Shown here: positions 1-8,575 of the stretch, in pieces | Numbering within the stretch: position 1 is the first letter of the stretch | How the letters are laid out: the number at the start of each line of letters is the position of its first letter | Assembly: GCA_963836695.1 (NCBI GenBank) | Contig: CAWIKX010000013.1 | Span: 62,001 to 126,000, forward strand | Reading direction: 5' to 3' | From: Roseiarcus sp963836695 | GTDB taxonomy: Bacteria; Pseudomonadota; Alphaproteobacteria; Rhizobiales; Beijerinckiaceae | DNA: 64,000 nucleotides | Notes under the pieces: generated by a model | Seen by the model: the letters and a program-made list of their open reading frames with translations, nothing else | Databases searched by the model: none | What the model was told of the DNA's origin: nothing | Program-made: the position numbers and the translations under genes

Positions 1-815
1 CAGCCGAACACGGATCCGCGGCCGCCGCCTAGCCGCGCTCCGCCGAGCACGACTGCGGCGAGCACATCAAGTTCGCGACCAATGAGAGCGTTCGGAACGA
101 CCTCTTGGACGAGATTAACCTGTATGAGGCCGCCGATGCCCGCCATCAGTCCCAACCACCCGTAGGCAATGAATTGGATCTTCACCGTCGCGACGCCGGC
201 GCGGCGCGCCCCTTCGGGATTGTCTCCGAATGCGTAAATCTGTCGACCGGTCGTCGTGCGCGAGATCAAGAACCAAGTCGCCGCCATCGCTGCAACCATG
301 CCGGCTACCGGCAGAGTGAGCGCACCGCCCGCGCCGAGCGAACCGACCGCGATGCGATCGGTCCACCAGTCCGGCAAATCGTAGATCGACTTTCCGGATG
401 TCGTGAACATCAGCAGGCCAAAAAACGCGTTGAAGGTCGCGATGGTGGCGACGATCGAGATGATCCGGAAGCCGGCGATCAGGCATGCGTTAATGCAGCC
501 GAGTACTATTCCGAAGGCTCCCGCGAACAGGAGACCGAAAAGCCAATTGCCTCCGCCGACTGCGTGCAGGGCCAGCGCGGTGAGGTACTGTGCGACCGAC
601 GCGCCGACGGCGAAGGAAATGTCGATGCCGCCGGCGATCAGCACTACGAGCAGTCCGACGGCCCAAATCACGTTAACGGCGTTGTTGTTCAGCAGCGACG
701 CTAAGTTTCCGGCGGTGAAGAAGATCGGCGAGGCGAAGGTCAGATACAGCGTCAAGGCCGCCAGGACGACGAGCAGGCGCACCTCGCCTTCGTGGGTTCG
801 TAAATAGTCACGCAT
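1..815 (-). CDS. Sugar ABC transporter permease (RbsC type), C-terminus outside window
   Basis: Inner-membrane permease of a ribose-type (CUT2) sugar importer. About 271 residues are visible and the C-terminus lies beyond base 1. From the ATG at 815 the protein starts MRDYLRTHEG and then runs through successive hydrophobic segments; the family-typical stretch GGIDISFAVGAS is present near residue 60. The ATG overlaps the stop of the upstream ATPase gene by 8 bases (ATGCGTGA), so the two are translationally coupled. It is third in the operon binding protein, ATPase, permease. The family is clear; the transported sugar cannot be told. Confidence 0.9.
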   Translation of the reverse strand, partial: MRDYLRTHEGEVRLLVVLAALTLYLTFASPIFFTAGNLASLLNNNAVNVIWAVGLLVVLIAGGIDISFAVGASVAQYLTALALHAVGGGNWLFGLLFAGAFGIVLGCINACLIAGFRIISIVATIATFNAFFGLLMFTTSGKSIYDLPDWWTDRIAVGSLGAGGALTLPVAGMVAAMAATWFLISRTTTGRQIYAFGDNPEGARRAGVATVKIQFIAYGWLGLMAGIGGLIQVNLVQEVVPNALIGRELDVLAAVVLGGARLGGGRGSVFG

Positions 816-2325
816 AGACAGCGCGCTCCAGATCGGTGAGGGAGATGCTGCGCGGATCATATTCCGCGTCGATGCGTCCGCCTGCCATGTGAAGGATGCG
901 GTCGGAATTGAAGTAGACCTCGGTCACTTCGTCCGAGATCATCAGGATGGCGATACCGCGTTCGGCGAGCCCGCGAACGATTTTGTAGATCCCGTCGCGC
1001 GCGCCGACATCGACGCCGACCGTCGGGCAGTCGAGGAGCAAGACCTTCGGCGACGTCGCAAGCCATTTCACAAGCACGACACGTTGCTGATTGCCGCCAG
1101 ACAGTGTCGACACCGGGTCTTCCGGCAGGCCGATCTTGATGGCGAGTTCGCTGACGCCCTTATCGACGGCCGCTGATTTCTTCGCCTCGGAGATCAAGCC
1201 GCCGGGGCCCGTGATCGCCTTCAGGGTCGTGATTACGGCGTTGCCGGCGATGGATTGCGGCTGCACCAGTCCGAGCGCGAGGCGGTCCTCGGAGACGTAG
1301 GCGATCCCCGCGGCGATCGCTTCGCGATTGCTCGAGAAGGCGACGACTGAGCCGGACAAGCGGACCGAGCCTGCGTCGGGTCGAGACATGCCGAATAGCG
1401 TATGCGCAAGTTCGGTGCGGCCCGCACCGATCAATCCGATGAGACCGACGACCTCGCCGGCGCGCAAGGTCAAATTAACGTCCTCATACTCGCCTTGGCG
1501 CGTCAGGCCGGAAGTTTCGACGACGATCGGCGCGTCGCCGACGTCGCGGGCGGTGACAGCCTGGTCGAACCGCTTGCCCGTCATCAATTCCGTCAGCCGC
1601 GACTGGGTCATGCCCGCAGCGTCGCACACGCCCACCAGTCGTCCATCGCGTAGAACGGTGACGCGGCTCGACACGTCGAGCACCTCCGCGAGCCGATGAC
1701 TCACAAAAACCACAGCGACGCCAGAGGCGGAGAGTGTGCGCACGACAGCGAGCAAGCGGTCCGTCTCGGACTGTGTGAGCGATGCGGTGGGCTCGTCCAT
1801 GAAGATGAGCTGGGCGTCGCTTGCGAGCGCGCGTGCGATCGCCACCAATTGTCTTCCCGAAATCGGCAAACTCCTGAGCGGCGCGCTGAGGTCGAGCTCC
1901 ACGCCAAGCTTGCCGAGCGCGGCGCGCGCGGTCTCGCGTATGGCGCGGTAGTTCACGAGCCGCGGCGCACCGACGAGGCCGTCGAAGGCGATGTTCTCGG
2001 CGACCGTCATTTCCGGGAAAAGCGCAAGGTCCTGCCAAATCACCGCGACGCCCTTGTGGCGGGCGAGTTGCGGCGTCGGCGCGGCGACGCTCTCGCCGAA
2101 ATAGTCGGTGCGCACGCCGGGAGCGGCCTGATAGACGCCAGCGATGACCTTGATCAGCGTGCTTTTTCCGCTTCCGTTCTCGCCGGCGAGGCAATGCACC
2201 TCCCCGCGGCCGACCGAGAACGATACGTCGTCGAGCGCCTGCACGCCGCCGAAGCGCACTGACACGTGTTGGAAGCGGATCGCGTCGGAGGCGGGAATGG
2301 AGCGCTTTAGCGATGGTTCGGTCAT
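808..2325 (-). CDS. Sugar ABC transporter ATP-binding protein (RbsA/MglA type, two ATPase domains)
   Basis: Tandem-domain ATPase of 505 residues, normal for RbsA/XylG proteins, that energises the adjacent permease at the inner membrane. Domain 1 has a good Walker A (AGENGSGKSTL, about residue 48) and Walker B with MDEPTASL, but a degenerate signature (LPISGRQ). Domain 2 has a degenerate Walker A (GLIGAGRTEL) and an intact signature LSGGNQQ. Its Walker B reads LLLDCPTVGVDVG, with cysteine where DEPT carries the catalytic glutamate. Asymmetric sites are known in this family, so this may be a subfamily trait rather than damage. Substrate unknown. Confidence 0.93.
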   Translation of the reverse strand: MTEPSLKRSIPASDAIRFQHVSVRFGGVQALDDVSFSVGRGEVHCLAGENGSGKSTLIKVIAGVYQAAPGVRTDYFGESVAAPTPQLARHKGVAVIWQDLALFPEMTVAENIAFDGLVGAPRLVNYRAIRETARAALGKLGVELDLSAPLRSLPISGRQLVAIARALASDAQLIFMDEPTASLTQSETDRLLAVVRTLSASGVAVVFVSHRLAEVLDVSSRVTVLRDGRLVGVCDAAGMTQSRLTELMTGKRFDQAVTARDVGDAPIVVETSGLTRQGEYEDVNLTLRAGEVVGLIGLIGAGRTELAHTLFGMSRPDAGSVRLSGSVVAFSSNREAIAAGIAYVSEDRLALGLVQPQSIAGNAVITTLKAITGPGGLISEAKKSAAVDKGVSELAIKIGLPEDPVSTLSGGNQQRVVLVKWLATSPKVLLLDCPTVGVDVGARDGIYKIVRGLAERGIAILMISDEVTEVYFNSDRILHMAGGRIDAEYDPRSISLTDLERAVYA

Positions 2326-2377
2326 ATAGGTGAATACGCTTTTGGATTGTCGCTAAACGCCTCGGGCCCGCGCGGTG

Positions 2378-2409
2378 GGGGCCTCTCTCGCTTTTGCGAG
2401 AGAGGCCCC
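2378..2409 (-). terminator. Strong hairpin between binding-protein and ATPase genes
   Basis: A perfect 14-bp stem (GGGGCCTCTCTCGC with its complement) closed by a 4-nt loop lies just after the binding-protein stop at 2416 and before the ATPase start at 2325. No clear U-run follows in the direction of transcription. Hairpins at this place in binding-protein operons usually protect the upstream mRNA and attenuate the downstream genes, so the binding protein would be made in excess. That role is inferred. Confidence 0.75.
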
Positions 2410-2415
2410 GGTCGG

Positions 2416-3417
2416 TCAGAGCCCGAGATCGGCGAGCTTGTCGACCGTCTCCTTGGTGATCGGCGTCATATTGTCCGTAATGATATTATGTGTTTTCGGA
2501 TCGGGATGGACGACGCCGAGGCCCTCGATCGTCGTTCCATCCTTGATCTCCTGTCCGCTGGCCAACATCTTGCCGACGCGGACGAAGATGCGGCCAGCCT
2601 CGGCCGGATTCCACATGTACCCGCCCGTGATCGCGCCCTCCTTGAGGAGCTTGCGTCCCTGCCCGGGCGAGAACGATCCGACCACGAACACCTTGCCCAC
2701 GAGACCCTTCTCCTCGACCGCCCGGGCGGCGCCGATCGGGCCCTGGCTGCCGAAGGCGAGGAAGCCCTTTAGATCGGGATGCGCGGCGATCAGGTCGAGC
2801 GCGGTCTTGCGGCTGTCGTCGACGTTTTCAGCGACGCCGTAGCGGTCGCCAATCAGCTTCATGTCCGGATATTTGGCCTTTAGATAAGCGATCGCCGCGT
2901 CGGCCCAAGCGTTGTGAAGAGGAACCGTAAGCGAGCCGACATAGACCGCATATTCCCCCTTGCCGCCCATCGTCTTCGCCAGCAACTCCGCGTGGCCCTC
3001 ACCAAAGCCTTTGGTCGAGACGAGCTCGAAGTCCCAGTCCTTGTTCTGGATGCCCGGGCCTTCGTGTGCGACCACCTTGATGCCGGCCTGGCGCGCCTTT
3101 TCAAGCACGGGTTCGAGAGCCTTTTCGTCGTTCGGGACCACCCCGATGACGGTCACTTTCTTGGCGATCAAATCTTCGATCGCGCGCACTTGCAACGCCG
3201 GATCGGCACTGGTCGGTCCTATCATCATGGCGTCGACGCTGTCTTTGGCGCCCTCTTCTTTGATGCCGGACTCCATGGCGTTGAACCACGGAATTCCACC
3301 GATCTTCACGACGACGCCCATCGTGGGCTTGTCGCCCGCGAAGGCGCCAGTGGCGAACACAAGCGAGAAAGCGACGCCCGCCAGCAGGGCACGTCTGGTT
3401 GCAGAAAGTTTCATCAT
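2416..3417 (-). CDS. Sugar ABC transporter substrate-binding protein (RbsB type)
   Basis: Periplasmic binding protein of 333 residues with a Sec signal peptide (MMKLSATRRALLAGVAFSLV, cleavage probably after TGAFA). The mature protein has the type I periplasmic fold: GVVVKIGGIPWFNAM near the start, and further on FGSQGPIGAARAVEE and VVGSFSPGQG. It is the first gene of the three-gene importer operon. A GGAGG sequence at 3429-3433 is the ribosome-binding site; two consecutive ATGs (3417 and 3414) are possible starts. Homologues are often labelled autoinducer-2 or rhamnose binding, but nothing seen here fixes the ligand. Confidence 0.92.
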   Translation of the reverse strand: MMKLSATRRALLAGVAFSLVFATGAFAGDKPTMGVVVKIGGIPWFNAMESGIKEEGAKDSVDAMMIGPTSADPALQVRAIEDLIAKKVTVIGVVPNDEKALEPVLEKARQAGIKVVAHEGPGIQNKDWDFELVSTKGFGEGHAELLAKTMGGKGEYAVYVGSLTVPLHNAWADAAIAYLKAKYPDMKLIGDRYGVAENVDDSRKTALDLIAAHPDLKGFLAFGSQGPIGAARAVEEKGLVGKVFVVGSFSPGQGRKLLKEGAITGGYMWNPAEAGRIFVRVGKMLASGQEIKDGTTIEGLGVVHPDPKTHNIITDNMTPITKETVDKLADLGL

Positions 3418-3437
3418 GACCTTGCCTACCTCCCATT

Positions 3438-3474
3438 ATTTGCCGCGCGGGCAAATTGCGGATCGATAGATCCG
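3438..3474 (-). promoter_or_regulatory. Two adjacent palindromes upstream of the sugar ABC operon
   Basis: The 103-bp gap before the binding-protein gene holds ATTTGCC-5 nt-GGCAAAT (3438-3456) and CGGATC-4 nt-GATCCG (3459-3474). Both are perfect inverted repeats and lie where an operon operator is expected. Neither resembles the site in front of the neighbouring LacI gene, so assignment to that regulator is not supported. Confidence 0.3.
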
Positions 3475-3520
3475 ACTGCTCTGGATCAGACGGCGACCCA
3501 GAATTCATTATGATTCGTCG

Positions 3521-4594
3521 TCAGCGAACTGCCATTCCGGCAGGCCGCTGGACCCCCTCTTGCGTGGCGCCTGTTGCGGAATGCCCATTGGGGACAGGGC
3601 CACTGGACGCGCGAACCCTGATTTCGCACGGCAACACGACATGTTTCGCCGGCGAGATGTCGCCTTTGATCCTCGCATTCAGCGTTTCCCAGAGAGCCCG
3701 GCCCATCTCCCGCACCGGCTGGAATATCGCCGTTAAAGGCGTGGCTCGGGCTCGCATCCACGTGTAGTCGTCGAAGCCGATCAGCGAGATATCGAGTGGC
3801 ATGCGAAGGCTGCGCTCGGCGAACGCTGTCAGCGCGCTCAACGTCGTGAAATTTGTCAGCGCCTGAATTGCGGTTGGCCGCGGATTTTCATCGAACCACT
3901 TCGAGAGCCTCGTGGAGGCCTCGTCGATTGAGAAGCCGAGTTCAGCGATTGCCGGTTGCGGGAGACCATGCGACCGCAAGGCCTCGGCGGCGCCCCTGCA
4001 GCGTTGCCGAATGTTGGCCAAGCTCAGCGATGATGCAACTACGAGGATATCCTTGTGGCCCAGGTCGATTAAATGGCGCGCGCCAATGGCGCCGGCGCCT
4101 TCGTTGTCGACTGACACGGTGTCGGAGCTCAGATTTTCGGTCACCCGATCGGCGATTACGTAGGGGGTTTTGGAGGACTCAATGAGCTGCCGCCCCGCAA
4201 ACTCGTCTGAGCACGGAATGACGATCAGTCCCGCCGGACGCCATGCCAGGATCGCCTTCAGCCTGGACTTCTCAACCTCATCCTCGCCGTGGGAACTGGC
4301 GACGATGACCTCGTAGGCCTCCGGGCCGAGACACTGTTCGACTGCCGAGACGACGGAGGTGAAAAAGGCATTGTCGAGGTCGGGAACGATAACCGCAATA
4401 ATCTTTGCCTCTCCCGAACGCAGCATCGAGGCGCGCGGATCGGCGCGGTAGTCGAGCGCTTTGACGGCCGCTTCCACCTTCTTAACGAGCTTGGGGCTTA
4501 CACGCTTCCGGCCGGTCACAACGTTCGAGACGGTAGCTGGAGAAACGCCAGCCATCCGCGCGACATCATTGATCGAATTAAGTTTTTCGATCAC
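3521..4594 (-). CDS. LacI-family transcriptional regulator
   Basis: A 357-residue LacI/GalR regulator. The N-terminal helix-turn-helix is textbook (INDVARMAGVSPATVSNVVTGRKRVSPK, residues 8-35), followed by the hinge and a periplasmic-binding-protein-like effector domain (IIAVIVPDLDNAFF onward, ending with SLIGFDDY and the LTAIFQP stretch). The start is taken as GTG at 4594; the next in-frame ATG would remove half of the HTH. It lies directly upstream of the sugar ABC operon on the same strand and probably controls it. A tandem LacI-type operator just upstream suggests autoregulation. Confidence 0.92.
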   Translation of the reverse strand: MIEKLNSINDVARMAGVSPATVSNVVTGRKRVSPKLVKKVEAAVKALDYRADPRASMLRSGEAKIIAVIVPDLDNAFFTSVVSAVEQCLGPEAYEVIVASSHGEDEVEKSRLKAILAWRPAGLIVIPCSDEFAGRQLIESSKTPYVIADRVTENLSSDTVSVDNEGAGAIGARHLIDLGHKDILVVASSLSLANIRQRCRGAAEALRSHGLPQPAIAELGFSIDEASTRLSKWFDENPRPTAIQALTNFTTLSALTAFAERSLRMPLDISLIGFDDYTWMRARATPLTAIFQPVREMGRALWETLNARIKGDISPAKHVVLPCEIRVRASSGPVPNGHSATGATQEGVQRPAGMAVR

Positions 4595-4616
4595 GCCTGT
4601 ACGGTCCGTCGTTCTC

Positions 4617-4645
4617 GTAAAACGATTTACTGTAAATCGTTTTAC
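4617..4645 (-). promoter_or_regulatory. Tandem LacI-type operator upstream of the lacI-like gene
   Basis: A perfect 14-bp inverted repeat, GTAAAACGATTTAC, one base, then GTAAATCGTTTTAC, ends 22 bases before the regulator's start codon. Each arm is itself a near-palindrome around a central CG (TAAAAC|GATTTA), the usual form of a LacI-family operator, so the site looks like two half-overlapping operators. Confidence 0.75.
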
Positions 4646-4980
4646 TTAAGCTCAAACCGATTGCAAGTGAAAAATCGCTCCCACAGGAAAAAACCGTCCC
4701 CCGAGGTTGGCGCGGCTCGCGGAGGGACGAACTTCGGAACAGGGCGGCGTCGCGGCGCGCCGGTCCAGATTTGACGGCCTGAGAGGCAGAACGCTTAATG
4801 ACACGCGGCGTGCGAACTCAACTCCGACGGAACTCCGAACCTTAACGCGAGTATGCCGCAATAGCCCCACTCCAATTCCAATGGAGGCGGCCCGGACATG
4901 ACAGTCCCGCGAAAGCAATCGAGGACCAGTGATCGTCGGCTCGGTCGTGTGCTTCAATCCAAGGTGCGGGGAGGTGCACC
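4646..4980. other. Intergenic stretch, no feature seen
   Basis: About 335 bases between the operator and the tRNA-Arg gene. I see no open frame with a credible ribosome-binding site and no clear repeat. It presumably contains the promoter of the LacI-type gene. Confidence 0.5.
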
Positions 4981-5058
<78 letters not shown>

Positions 5059-5209
5059 ATCGCTTAGCTCCTTAGCCGAATTTGGCGGCGAGGGAAACGT
5101 TCTTGCGCGCAACCCTGCGCAGCTCAGTAACAAGACCAAGACCGGACGGCTTGACGCAGGCCAGCCATTGCGGTCCTTTGCCCGCCTTTCGCGGTTGAAG
5201 AGGACCTCC

Positions 5210-5992
5210 TTGGGCAGTTTCGGCGCCAAACGGCTCGCCGCCGCGGCTTTCTTAGCGGTTACCGTCTGCGGCGCTTCCGCTGAAGCCGATGAGCTGGTCA
5301 GGTTCGGCAGCGCCGGTCAGGGAGAGCCGATCCAAGGCTATCTAACGAGGCCGAAGGGCGCGGGCCCCTTCCCGGCTGTCGTTCTGCTGCACACCTGTCT
5401 CGGTCTGCCGGACGAGCGCGCTGCGATCGGTGAGCGTGTCGCGGCCTGGGGCTATGTCGCCCTGTTCGTCGACGATTTCGCGACCCGCGGCCTCAAAGAG
5501 ACCTGCGCGGTCGACCTCAAGCAAGCCGTCGCCGACGCCTATGGCGCTCTCGCCTATCTGGGCGGTCTTCCTTATGTCGATCCCACGCGGGTCGCGGCTG
5601 TCGGATTTTCCCAGGGCGGGGACACGGCGCTCAAAATCGCCACGAGCGGCGGGACAAGGTCGGCCGACCAACGCTCGGTCTTCCGAGCCGTGGCCGCTTT
5701 CTATGCTCCCTGCGCTAACGTGGCGGGCGCCGCAGTCGATATCCCGACGCTCATCCTCGTCGGCGTAAAGGATGAAGTGACCCCCGCCCACGACTGCGCC
5801 GAACTGGCGAAAAGCCAAACGCCAGGCATGGTGAAGTTGGTGGTCTATCCCGGTGCGGCGCACGCCTTCGATCTGCCGGAGTTCGGCGCAGGCCGACAAG
5901 TTATGGGAATGACGCTGGCCTATGATCGCAACGCCGCTCAGCGATCCTGGGCGGAGTTGCGCGCTTTCCTGGTGGCTCGGCTCAAGCGCTAG
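5210..5992 (+). CDS. Dienelactone hydrolase family protein, probably secreted
   Basis: Alpha/beta-hydrolase of about 260 residues. The start is taken as TTG at 5210 because GAGGAC sits just before it and a signal peptide follows (KRLAAAAFLAVTVCGASA); an in-frame TTG at 5168 is the alternative. Catalytic elements are visible: nucleophile elbow GFSQGG (serine, where classical dienelactone hydrolase has cysteine), Asp in VGVKDEVTP and His in GAAHAFD. The substrate is unknown; the family includes many esterases and hydrolases. It stands alone on the plus strand after tRNA-Arg. Confidence 0.85.
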   Translation: MGSFGAKRLAAAAFLAVTVCGASAEADELVRFGSAGQGEPIQGYLTRPKGAGPFPAVVLLHTCLGLPDERAAIGERVAAWGYVALFVDDFATRGLKETCAVDLKQAVADAYGALAYLGGLPYVDPTRVAAVGFSQGGDTALKIATSGGTRSADQRSVFRAVAAFYAPCANVAGAAVDIPTLILVGVKDEVTPAHDCAELAKSQTPGMVKLVVYPGAAHAFDLPEFGAGRQVMGMTLAYDRNAAQRSWAELRAFLVARLKR

Positions 5993-6098
5993 GTCATCGG
6001 CCCTTCGCGCGGTCGGCGAGGCCATGCTTGCCTCGATTCCGGACAATTTGTGGTAGACACCGCCCAAATCCTTGAGACGCTCGATTGAAGGAGCCTTG

Positions 6099-6923
6099 AT
6101 GCTCAGACGCAAATTTCTTGTTGGCGCGGCCGCTACTGTCGCCGCCGCGCCGGTTGCCGCCTTAGCCGCCGACGGGCCGCCGCTGTCGAACAAGGCCGCA
6201 TTCGTCGCTTGGATGACCGCAAATCGCCCCGCCGAAGATCCCAAATATCTCGAGAGGCGCTGGGATCGCTACCAGGTGGTGATCAGCTTCAACGACCTTT
6301 GGACGCCCGCCGATAAGCGCGCCTTCTTGATGACGCCGCGCCAGGAGTTCTGTCTGCCCGAGAACCGTGAGGACGCCTATGTCGGGCACTATCTCGACAT
6401 CGGTTTTGGCGTCACCATCACGCCGCCGGGCACCATGGGCCGCATGACCAGCGCGCTTGAAATTCGCGGCAGCGACAAGGTGCTCGAGATCGGGACCGGC
6501 TCGGGCTTTCAATCCGCTCTGCTCACCTATCTCACGCCTCATGTCCATTCGATCGAGATCATTCCCGAGCTCGCCACGCGCACCCGCGGCGTCTACGATC
6601 GGCTGATCGGCGCGGGATATCGCGAATATTCCGCCATCACGACTCGAGGCGGCGATGGCTATTTTGGCTGGGAAGAGACGGCGCCGTTCGACAAGATCAT
6701 TGTCACCTGCGGCATCGACCACATCCCGCCGCCACTCTTGCAGCAAATGAAGCCGAACGGAATTATGGTCATTCCTGTCGGTCCGCCCGGGGCGCAGCAT
6801 ATCCTCAAAGTGGTCAAGAAAGTCGGAGCCGACGGCGCCCCTTCGGTCGCGCGGTCGGACATTTTCGGCGGCAAGGTCATTCCCTTCGTGCCGCTGTCTG
6901 GTGGCCACCAGAGCGAGGGCTGA
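6099..6923 (+). CDS. PCMT-like SAM-dependent methyltransferase with Tat-type signal
   Basis: A 274-residue protein related to protein-L-isoaspartate O-methyltransferase. The start ATG at 6099 follows GAAGGAG. The N-terminus MLRRKFLVGAAATVAAAP has the twin-arginine pattern RRKFL before a hydrophobic stretch ending ALAA, so export is predicted. The methyltransferase core has SAM motif I VLEIGTGSGFQSALL (about residue 128) and a later GGIDHIPPPLLQQMKPNG. The substrate motif differs from classical PCMT. A SAM-dependent enzyme outside the cytoplasm would lack its cofactor, so the leader or the function must be unusual. Confidence 0.8.
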   Translation: MLRRKFLVGAAATVAAAPVAALAADGPPLSNKAAFVAWMTANRPAEDPKYLERRWDRYQVVISFNDLWTPADKRAFLMTPRQEFCLPENREDAYVGHYLDIGFGVTITPPGTMGRMTSALEIRGSDKVLEIGTGSGFQSALLTYLTPHVHSIEIIPELATRTRGVYDRLIGAGYREYSAITTRGGDGYFGWEETAPFDKIIVTCGIDHIPPPLLQQMKPNGIMVIPVGPPGAQHILKVVKKVGADGAPSVARSDIFGGKVIPFVPLSGGHQSEG

Positions 6924-7014
6924 GCACGCGGGCCCTCGCGTGACGCCATCAGAGCGCCACGAAGGGATGTTTGCAGGCTCGTTGCGGGCGAGCCCTCAAG
7001 GAAAGGTTGTGTCG

Positions 7015-7284
7015 ATGAGTAAAATGCTCGGCGTGTTCGTCGCCGTGGGAATTCTGAGTACAGCGACCGCGGCGCTTGCGGTGGACACGACCCACAAGAC
7101 TACCGGAAGGATAAAGTCCGTCGACCTGATGAGGCATGTCATCACATTGGAAGATGGCTCCACTTTTAAGGCCGCTCGGGGCGTCAACATCAAGCGGATG
7201 AAGGCCGGCGAGAAGGTCACGGTGACCACCTCAGGGTTCGGCGGGACAGTCGAGGCCTCGGCGATCACGCCGGCGATTAACTGA
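7015..7284 (+). CDS. Small secreted DUF1344-type protein
   Basis: An 89-residue protein: signal peptide (MSKMLGVFVAVGILSTATAALA) followed by a compact domain (TTGRIKSVDLMRHVITLEDGS) resembling DUF1344 proteins of Rhizobiales. AGGAAAGG precedes the ATG at 7015, which supports this start over a longer frame from 6901. Function unknown; probably periplasmic. It stands 91 bases after the PCMT-like gene on the same strand. Confidence 0.75.
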   Translation: MSKMLGVFVAVGILSTATAALAVDTTHKTTGRIKSVDLMRHVITLEDGSTFKAARGVNIKRMKAGEKVTVTTSGFGGTVEASAITPAIN

Positions 7285-7363
7285 GCGCCGGTTGGCGGGC
7301 GCCGATCTTCCAGGGCAATTATTGCGCGCGGCGAGGACGCCGCGGCCGGGGGAATAGAGCCGC

Positions 7364-8414
7364 ATGCGCGAGGCGACATCGGGCTGGGCGCGACGTGTCG
7401 TCGGCGTCCTGCTGCGCATCCTCGTTTCCGTGCTCATCATCGCGCCCGTCAGCGCCTGGAGTGCGCTGGCGCTATGGTTTCGGCTTCCCGCGCCGGAGGC
7501 CTTGCGAGCCGCCGCGGCGGTTGTGTTCGCTATTTTGGGTCTCGCGACGATTGTTGCGCTGTCCATGCGCCGCAGTCGAAGCCTCGTCGCGCCGGGCGTT
7601 TTTGCCGTCGCCTTCGTTGGCTTGCTCGCCTGGTGGGGCACGATCAAGCCGCCCCTCGACGGCGACTGGGCGCCTGACGTCGCGCGGCAGACAACCGGAT
7701 CGATCGAGGGCGACATTCTGACCCTATCCGACGTCCGGGATTTTGACTGGCGAACGGATCACGACTTCACCAAAAAGTGGAACAAGCGTTCCTACGATCT
7801 CTCCAAGCTGAAGACGCTCGATCTCTTTCTCGCTTATTGGGGCGGGCCGGAGATGGCCCATGTCATCATGAGCTTCGGCTTCGAGGGCGGCGACTACCTT
7901 GCGTGGTCGGTCGAGGTTCGGCGCGAGAAGACGAGCGAGTTTTCGCCGATCGCCGACGCGTTCAAATCCCACACCCTTGTCTATCTCGCCACCACTGAGC
8001 GCGATACGGTCAGGCTGCGCACGAATGTGCGCGGCGAGGACGTCCGCCTTTACCGGCTCAATACGCCTCCCGACCAGGCTCGTTTGCTTCTGAGAGAATA
8101 TGTCATCGAGTTCGACCGAACTCGCCCAGCAGCCGAAATGGTACAATTCGATCACAGCGAATTGCGCGACCGTGGTCTTCAAGCTGGTCAGGGCGGCGGG
8201 AAGCACGCTTCCCTTTGACTGGCGGCTTGTCGTCAACGGTTTCCTGCCGGGCTACCTCTACGACCACGACGCGGTGGTCACGACGATGCCGATCAGCGAA
8301 CTCATGGAGCGGGCGAGGGTTAGCGAGAAGGCGAAAGCGGCGGACGCGTCGCCCGATTTCTCCCGCCTCATTCGAGTCGGCGTGCCGTCGCCTTGGGATT
8401 CCGAGCCGAAGTAA
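7364..8414 (+). pseudogene. DUF4105 membrane protein, +1 frameshift
   Basis: Two frames together make one roughly 350-residue DUF4105 protein. The first (7364 to about 8120) carries two to three N-terminal membrane helices and the WRTDHDFTKKWNKRSYDL and FLAYWGGPEMAHVIMSFGF region. The second (about 8120 to 8414) carries the C-terminal part with LAQQPKWYNSITANCATV and LPFDWRLVVNGFLPGYLY. The join is near 8118-8121, where one extra base breaks the frame. No stop codons lie in either homologous part, so either recent inactivation or a sequencing error is possible. Function of the family is unknown. Confidence 0.8.
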
Positions 8415-8431
8415 AATGAGTTGTGTCGAGC

Positions 8432-8522
8432 CGTCATCGCGAGGAGCGTAGCGACGCGGCGATCCAGGGGTCGTGAGGCGCCTTACGTTGCACTGGATTG
8501 CTTCGCTTCGCTCGCAATGACG
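8432..8522. repeat. Palindromic dispersed repeat, copy 1 (REP-like)
   Basis: A 91-bp imperfect palindrome beginning CGTCATCGCGAGGAGCGTAG and ending CTCGCAATGACG. Related copies are at 13073-13161 and 57940-58029. It sits between two convergent genes. Confidence 0.8.
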
Positions 8523-8575
8523 ATCGCAGTTTGGTCCAGTGCATGACTCTTGGACCGCCCCTCAGTCAGCCCTGC

